A stretch of 10,293 nucleotides of DNA from Dunaliella salina (Eukaryota; Chlorophyta; Chlorophyceae; Chlamydomonadales; Dunaliellaceae), in the NCBI GenBank assembly GCA_002284615.2, contig MU069594.1:428672-438964 (forward strand), written 5' to 3'. The position numbers and the translations under genes were made by a program. Positions 6,731 through 10,293 of this stretch are shown one piece after another. A model generated the notes under the pieces. The model did not search any database, was not told the origin of the DNA, and was given only the letters and a program-made list of their open reading frames with translations. How positions within the stretch are numbered: the first letter of the stretch is position 1; every line of letters begins with the position of its first letter.

Positions 6731-7176
6731 TGTGGGCGGGCGGGGGGGCTGATGCCCTCGCCTTATGCCGACCAGGTCTTCGGGCTTCGCTACCAAACTG
6801 TTGTAGGACTGATTGTGGTTACATGATGTATTAAAAGGGAGAGAGAAATAAGAGAAGGCCCAGAGCACATGCTTGCAGGTGGCCTTGATGTTTACATCGT
6901 GTACTGCATTGTGACTTCGTTGAAAGTATACATCTTACAAACTTCAAACCCCTTTTTAAAGCGCTAAGACAGTTAAGCTTAGCAGTCGAGTGTTCTGACT
7001 GATGGCTCCTTTCTGTAAGTAAATCTAAAAACCTGCATGCTTGAATGATGGGAGACGTTAACAAAAATTGAAGTCTCTAGGAGGACAAAAAAGTTAAGGG
7101 CAGGCAGGAGGGTAGAGTTCGTGTAACTTTTGGACAGCAACTGTCAATCCAATTTAAAAACTATACAATTGGAATA
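6731..7176. other. No recognised gene
   Basis: There is a G/C-rich patch (6725-6785) next to the SINE-like segment and AT-rich sequence after it. Open frames of 60-80 codons on the minus strand (6831-7064) have no domain. A purine-rich stretch (7078-7120) precedes the G-rich repeats. Nothing else is supported. Confidence 0.4.
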
Positions 7177-7330
7177 TTGAGCTCGAGAGCTATCGATTGG
7201 TATATGTATGGGTCCGATCGGAGAGGGTCGGGGGGGGGGGGGGGGGGGGGGGGGGGGTTGGAGTTTTTGGGACCCCCCCTCCAGAATTTTACTGAGGCAC
7301 TTCTACAAAATTACAAGTATATCATCGGAT
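7177..7330 (+). repeat. Dispersed G-rich repeat, shortened copy 2 with G28 tract
   Basis: It starts with GAGCTCGAGAGCTATCGATT, which recurs with one change at 7335 as GAGCTCAAGAGCTATCGATT. It then runs into an uninterrupted run of 28 G (7230-7257), followed by TTTTTGGGACC and CCCCCTCC. The middle part present in the other copies is missing, so this looks like an internally deleted member that abuts the next full copy. The small plus-strand ORF that reads through the G run as polyglycine is an artefact. Confidence 0.65.
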
Positions 7331-7334
7331 TCCT

Positions 7335-7817
7335 GAGCTCAAGAGCTATCGATTGGCATCCTCTTTGTGCAAATCGAGTAAAGGGGGGGTCCTGTGGGCA
7401 TGGCTGGGAGTGCAGTGCCAAGCGCGCAAGGGTCTGAGCAGCAAGGGGTGTGGAGTCAAACACGCAGCAAATCAATCCTAACTCCAGGATAGTGACCATG
7501 CATGATGTGTTCCTGCTTGCTGAAATTAGGAGGGCAATTTGTGGACTCATATGCCAGTTCTGGGTGCCTGGTAGGGCAGGTATGCATGGGCGTCAGCTCC
7601 TCAGTTTTTGCCCCATAACTCTGCTGCGTATCAATATTTCATTGCGCTGAGTATGCAGGTTGATAGCTATTTGAAAGAGGAGCAAATTGGTACCCTTGGT
7701 GTCCGGATCCAGGCACTGGAAGGGGGGTTGGGGGGGGGGGGGGGGTGTCCAGGGGGGTCCAGGGCAAAATTTACACATGCCGTCCTGGAAAATATTGTTT
7801 TTACCTTCCTGGGGCAG
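7335..7817 (+). repeat. Dispersed G-rich repeat, copy 3 with G16 tract
   Basis: It carries the head GAGCTCAAGAGCTATCGATT followed by GGCATCCTCTTTG, then all the landmarks listed for 3499-3931 in the same order. It has a G-rich core with a run of 16 G (7730-7745), GGGGGGTCC after the core, and TTTACCTTCCTGG at the right end. Divergence from copy 1 is substantial in the middle, with indels. No conserved ORF is shared, so the family looks non-coding. Terminal inverted repeats are not evident, and the transposition class is unknown. Confidence 0.75.
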
Positions 7818-8970
7818 GCCTCAAAATTTGATAAGCAGACAAAATTGGCTGATAGTTAGGCACCACATCCCTGTGTGATACCCTGCCTATTGCCAGCCAG
7901 GCCACCTCTGCCGGTTCTGAGTACATCACCTGAAAGCTAGTTATAAAAGCAGTTTCTCAGCGTCGAGATGGTCTCATATAGTGAACAATGCTGTGCGCAA
8001 GGCCTGCATGTTTGTGCGCTCATCCAGCAAAACTCATCCTCTGTTTGCCCTAACCCTCCAGCTGCACCCCCAAGCCGAGGATGCAGGTGGACCCCAGGAT
8101 GTGCCCTGAATGCCCAGGTGGCCTCCTGCTGTGAGCTGGCGCGGGGCTGTGTAGGGAAGTACTCAAAAGCAGTTGAGGGGAGTAATGACAATAGGGAGCT
8201 GCCTCTTTATAAGATATAATGAAATTTTGATGCTCCAGCGGGTTGCTGGGGTTGGGTCAGATTTCAGATTTCAAATTTTGTTCAAATCCCACTGATAGCC
8301 ACAGATGTGAAGGGGCAGCTTTTATGCTTTGATGATAAAAATATCTAACTCGCTGCTGCAGTTCGGGCCTGATCAGCGTCCCTCAGAAAACGGCCATTAC
8401 CAGGGGTAATCGCGAAGTGCAGGTATGGGTACACCTTATGCTCCTTTATTATTAAAATCTTAAGAGAAACATCTGCCACCTCAAAACACACACTGGTGTG
8501 CCAAATGAAAGAAATGCATATTTTTGTTTCACAGAGCTCAATCTGAGCTGCATCCAGGTGTCCCCAACATGCCAAACCAGACCTCTGATCCAAAGAAGTA
8601 ACCCCATGTAATTAGAAGTGGGTTTGAAAGTGTCCGACAGTGTACCACCCATATTCGACATAGGTTGTGAGGCGCCTGACTGATAGAAGTGTGAGCAAGA
8701 TGTGAAGCAAAACAATAAATATCTTTGTGTGCAAAATACAAAGGTCCAGATAATTAGCTACAAGCTGTACAACATCAATTGATACATCTGTTGCAGCTAG
8801 CCACAGCCACAGCTAGCTGTACAGAAGAAAGCATGGCCTGGCGTAAATGAATGAACGGAAGGCAGGCAAGCACCTTAGACAAAAAGAAGTTTCAAAAAAG
8901 CACCAGGGCTGCGCTACTTGTTACACCGCTATACAAAGGAGTGACTTCCCTCTTTGGTGCCTCAGCAGCA
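7818..8970. other. No assigned gene; region downstream of the p25-alpha gene
   Basis: Bases 7990-8165 are GC-rich and are open on both strands for 83-84 codons without a recognisable domain. TATAAAAG at 7942-7949 looks like a TATA box, but the ATG at 7968 lies too close to it for normal initiation. Bases 8345-8715 hold overlapping minus-strand open frames, one after a fair splice acceptor (near 8672), also without a recognised family. An 8-bp inverted repeat, CAGCTAGC with a 10-base loop, lies at 8794-8819. Confidence 0.4.
8921..8925 (-). promoter_or_regulatory. TGTAA, candidate green-algal poly(A) signal of the p25-alpha gene
   Basis: TGTAA on the minus strand lies 45 bases past the TAA stop at 8971-8973. 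TGTAA (UGUAA in RNA) is the usual poly(A) signal in chlorophyte algae, where AATAAA is not used. A pentamer occurs often by chance, so this is support only together with its position. Confidence 0.35.
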
Positions 8971-9020
8971 TTAATGCTTCTTGACCCCCCTGACATCGGC
9001 TTCTGACCGATCCAGATGAT
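8971..9020 (-). CDS. p25-alpha (TPPP-type) protein, last coding exon
   Basis: Minus strand. The acceptor CGTCCTGTTTGCGTGTGCAG (9021-9040) is pyrimidine-rich and ends in AG. The exon gives 2 bases and then 16 codons, LDRSEADVRGVKKH followed by TAA. The D-R-S/T-x-A-D-V-R-G block is, from my memory of the family, a conserved end of the short p25-alpha proteins of algae and protists. The entry phase (2 bases completing a codon) fits the single base left by the exon at 9965-10127, and the joined spacing between GGPTNVD and LDRS looks normal. Other frames through this exon are open too but do not match the phase or the family. Confidence 0.75.
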
Positions 9021-9964
9021 CTGCACACGCAAACAGGACGACCTTCAGGTGTCAGGCATGTCAAGCAGTCCGGGAATTCAGAAGGGACCCATACACCACA
9101 TATAAGTGTTATAATCTGCCATTTGACACAAGTCATCTGCCATTTGCCTGGCCTTGCCGGTTTTTGTGCTCTGCCGCAATCTTAATTGACTCTTTGCCTA
9201 CCTTACCACTTGATTGACACAATTGACGGTCAGACAATTGACTGACTCTATTTCTCATGAATGCACTTCTGGTCCTCATGCTAAACCTGCAGCATCCTTA
9301 GAGCATCCTTGGATCCTTCTTTTCCTGAAAATCCAAAGCATCTTTTCCACACTGATTCTGCAGAGGGGATCAGCTGAGCATATGCCCAAATAGGCTCCTT
9401 TTTGTATGTTAAAAGTGCGCCCACTCACAGCCACTACATCTGATTGGGACAATTTAGCTCTGGAGTGTAGTTGGCATTACAAGCTGTCGGAGCATATGCT
9501 CTGGATTGTGTGTGTAAGTTGCCCTGTGTGCTTAAATAGACTAGGCTAAAGCATGAGTATGTAAACCCTAATTCGGTGCATTTTATGGGGAAATGGCTGA
9601 AATCGCCACATAACATCAACCACTGAGTCTCTTCATTTTATTTTTTCTGCAATGGAAATTGTTTGTAACAAGGAGTCCATATCACTATTAATCACCCAAT
9701 TTTGTGCAGTTGGTGGTTTGATATGGAGATTTGGTGGTAAAGACTAGGGTTCATGCCGCAGCAAATTAGGCACATGCGCCCCAACTGGCTGCTTTTAAAC
9801 CTGAGTGCTGCAGAGGGACCTCAGTTTGAAAACAACCAGTTGGGGTGCACATATGCAGGGAGCATGCAAAAAACACCTGTTTTTAGGCCTTAGCCGGCCC
9901 CCTCTGCTATTTTTGCAATCCTTGGCAAATGCAAGTAATCTTTGCCATGTAGATCCTCACTTAC
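9021..9964 (-). other. Long GT-AG intron of the p25-alpha gene
   Basis: The intron runs from donor GTAAGTGAGG (9964 downward, close to consensus) to acceptor GTGTGCAG (ending 9021). At 944 nt it separates only 17 C-terminal codons from the rest. It contains a long imperfect foldback (9774-9852), several TTGAC words (9185-9245), and a 48-codon exon-like open stretch (about 9287-9430) that does not fit the phase. The exact extent depends on there being no additional small exon. Confidence 0.6.
9774..9852. repeat. Imperfect foldback hairpin, about 32-bp arms
   Basis: The left arm (9774-9805) and right arm (9820-9852) are inverted copies with about five mismatches or small bulges. The perfect core is CCCCAACTGG (9779-9788) against CCAGTTGGGG (9836-9845), and CTGAG/CTCAG closes the 14-base loop. 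It lies in the p25-alpha intron. It could be a MITE remnant or a small-RNA-type hairpin; the sequence does not decide. Confidence 0.65.
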
Positions 9965-10127
9965 TCTGAAGGCCTTGCTTCTCACGGTCAACATTTGTTG
10001 GACCGCCGTTGGCATAGACACCAGTGTAAAGGCTCTTGTCATCGTGAAACTTCACAGCCTCTGCAACAGTGCCTGTGGTCTTGGCGCTGGAACTCGTGAT
10101 AGTATTTTTCACCTCCTCCACCGATAC
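9965..10127 (-). CDS. p25-alpha (TPPP-type) protein, internal coding exon
   Basis: Minus strand, 54 codons plus one base. The exon follows an AG at 10128-10129 (pyrimidine-rich CTCCCCCTGCTTTGCCC upstream) and ends at a near-perfect donor, CAGA/GTAAGT. The peptide starts VSVEEVKNTI, continues with TVAEAVKFHDDKSLYTGVY and then GGPTNVDREKQGLQ. In the p25-alpha family this corresponds to the segment after the N-terminal EF-hand-like helices, equivalent to the E-V-H-x-L-I to T-D-T-x-K-F-T-G-x-H region of animal TPPP. p25-alpha proteins bind tubulin and stabilise microtubules, and relatives occur in ciliated or flagellated protists and algae. An in-frame TAA just upstream shows that the exon really begins at the acceptor. 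The N-terminal exons must lie to the right of the window. Confidence 0.8.
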
Positions 10128-10222
10128 CTGTTACATGTATGGGCAAAGCAGGGGGAGTCTTGCAAGCCAAAAACTGACGAGCCTTTTGCATGCATTTGGG
10201 CGCACTTTTGCAAGCAGGGGCA

Positions 10223-10227
10223 TGTGT

Positions 10228-10293
<66 letters not shown>
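10223..10293. repeat. TG dinucleotide microsatellite, open at the window edge
   Basis: TG repeats run to the last base with one TA interruption at 10231-10232, so the full length is unknown. It lies about 95 bases upstream of the p25-alpha exon acceptor, inside an intron of that gene, and would be read as CA repeats in the transcript. Confidence 0.9.

Noticed and set aside
7177..7437. Plus-strand ORF with a polyglycine run
   Set aside because: The polyglycine is the G28 homopolymer inside the dispersed repeat, not a protein feature.
7968..8219. Plus-strand 83-codon Cys-rich ORF after a TATAAAAG box, and its minus-strand twin of 84 codons
   Set aside because: The TATA box is too close to the ATG, both strands are equally open because of composition, and no domain, signal peptide or splice support was found.
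8345..8715. Overlapping minus-strand ORFs of 82 and 87 codons, one after a fair splice acceptor
   Set aside because: Two frames are open over the same bases, with no recognised motif and no phase-compatible neighbour.
8892..9020. Alternative reading of the last p25-alpha exon: 42 codons including GQKPMSGGSRSINAAEAPK before a TGA
   Set aside because: It is open but needs phase 0 at the acceptor, whereas the strong upstream donor leaves one base; the phase-matching frame carries the family motif.
9287..9430. Minus-strand open stretch with IPSAESVWKRCFGF and SGKEGSKDALRMLQ, looking like an extra exon with CAG acceptor and CAG/GTTTAG donor
   Set aside because: Read with the exon at 9965-10127 its entry phase would fit the CAG acceptor at 9358 (one base plus two), but its exit phase 0 would then read the last exon in a frame without the D-R-S-x-A-D-V-R-G family end. 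Direct joining of 9965 to 9020 gives the family spacing.

Overview
The window looks like nuclear DNA of a eukaryote, most likely a green alga. The grounds are an intron-bearing p25-alpha (TPPP-type) gene end with GT-AG splice sites and a TGTAA motif (the green-algal poly(A) signal) just past its stop, plus two broken non-LTR retrotransposon fragments that combine RNase H and a restriction-like endonuclease region, as in algal Dualen/RandI LINEs. Nothing looks bacterial: there is no operon, Shine-Dalgarno pattern or dense coding. The clade is an inference, and a fungus or another protist is not fully excluded.

Layout. 1-560: an island of the word GCTTACC/GGTAAGC in both orientations, bounded by GGAAAGCA and TGCTTTCC. 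601-743: near-tandem CCGTAT. 838-940: three perfect spacerless palindromes. 956-1071: an exact 26-bp tandem repeat. 1317-1847 (minus): LINE fragment A (RNase H end to zinc knuckle). 1882-2130: an island of the word CGGCTGA/TCAGCCG. 2773-3115: three to four diverged ~90-105 bp tandem units. 3499-3931: a dispersed repeat with a G-rich core, running into a second CGGCTGA island at 3927-4265. 4984-5825 (plus): LINE fragment B (zinc knuckle, endonuclease region, end of ORF). 5926-6547 (minus): three unrecognised exon-like blocks with compatible splice phases. 6590-6730 (minus): a tRNA-like, SINE-like segment. 7177-7817: two more copies of the G-rich repeat, with G28 and G16 tracts. 8971-10127 (minus): the last two coding exons of the p25-alpha gene, separated by a 944-nt intron holding a long foldback. 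10223-10293: a TG microsatellite at the window edge, inside the next intron.

The only well-supported host gene is the p25-alpha gene, whose 5' exons lie beyond the right edge. Most of the rest is decayed mobile DNA and short-word repeat islands. The islands tend to sit at the broken ends of older elements, which suggests nested insertions. Two long open readings, around 7940-8220 and 8345-8715, could not be told from chance.
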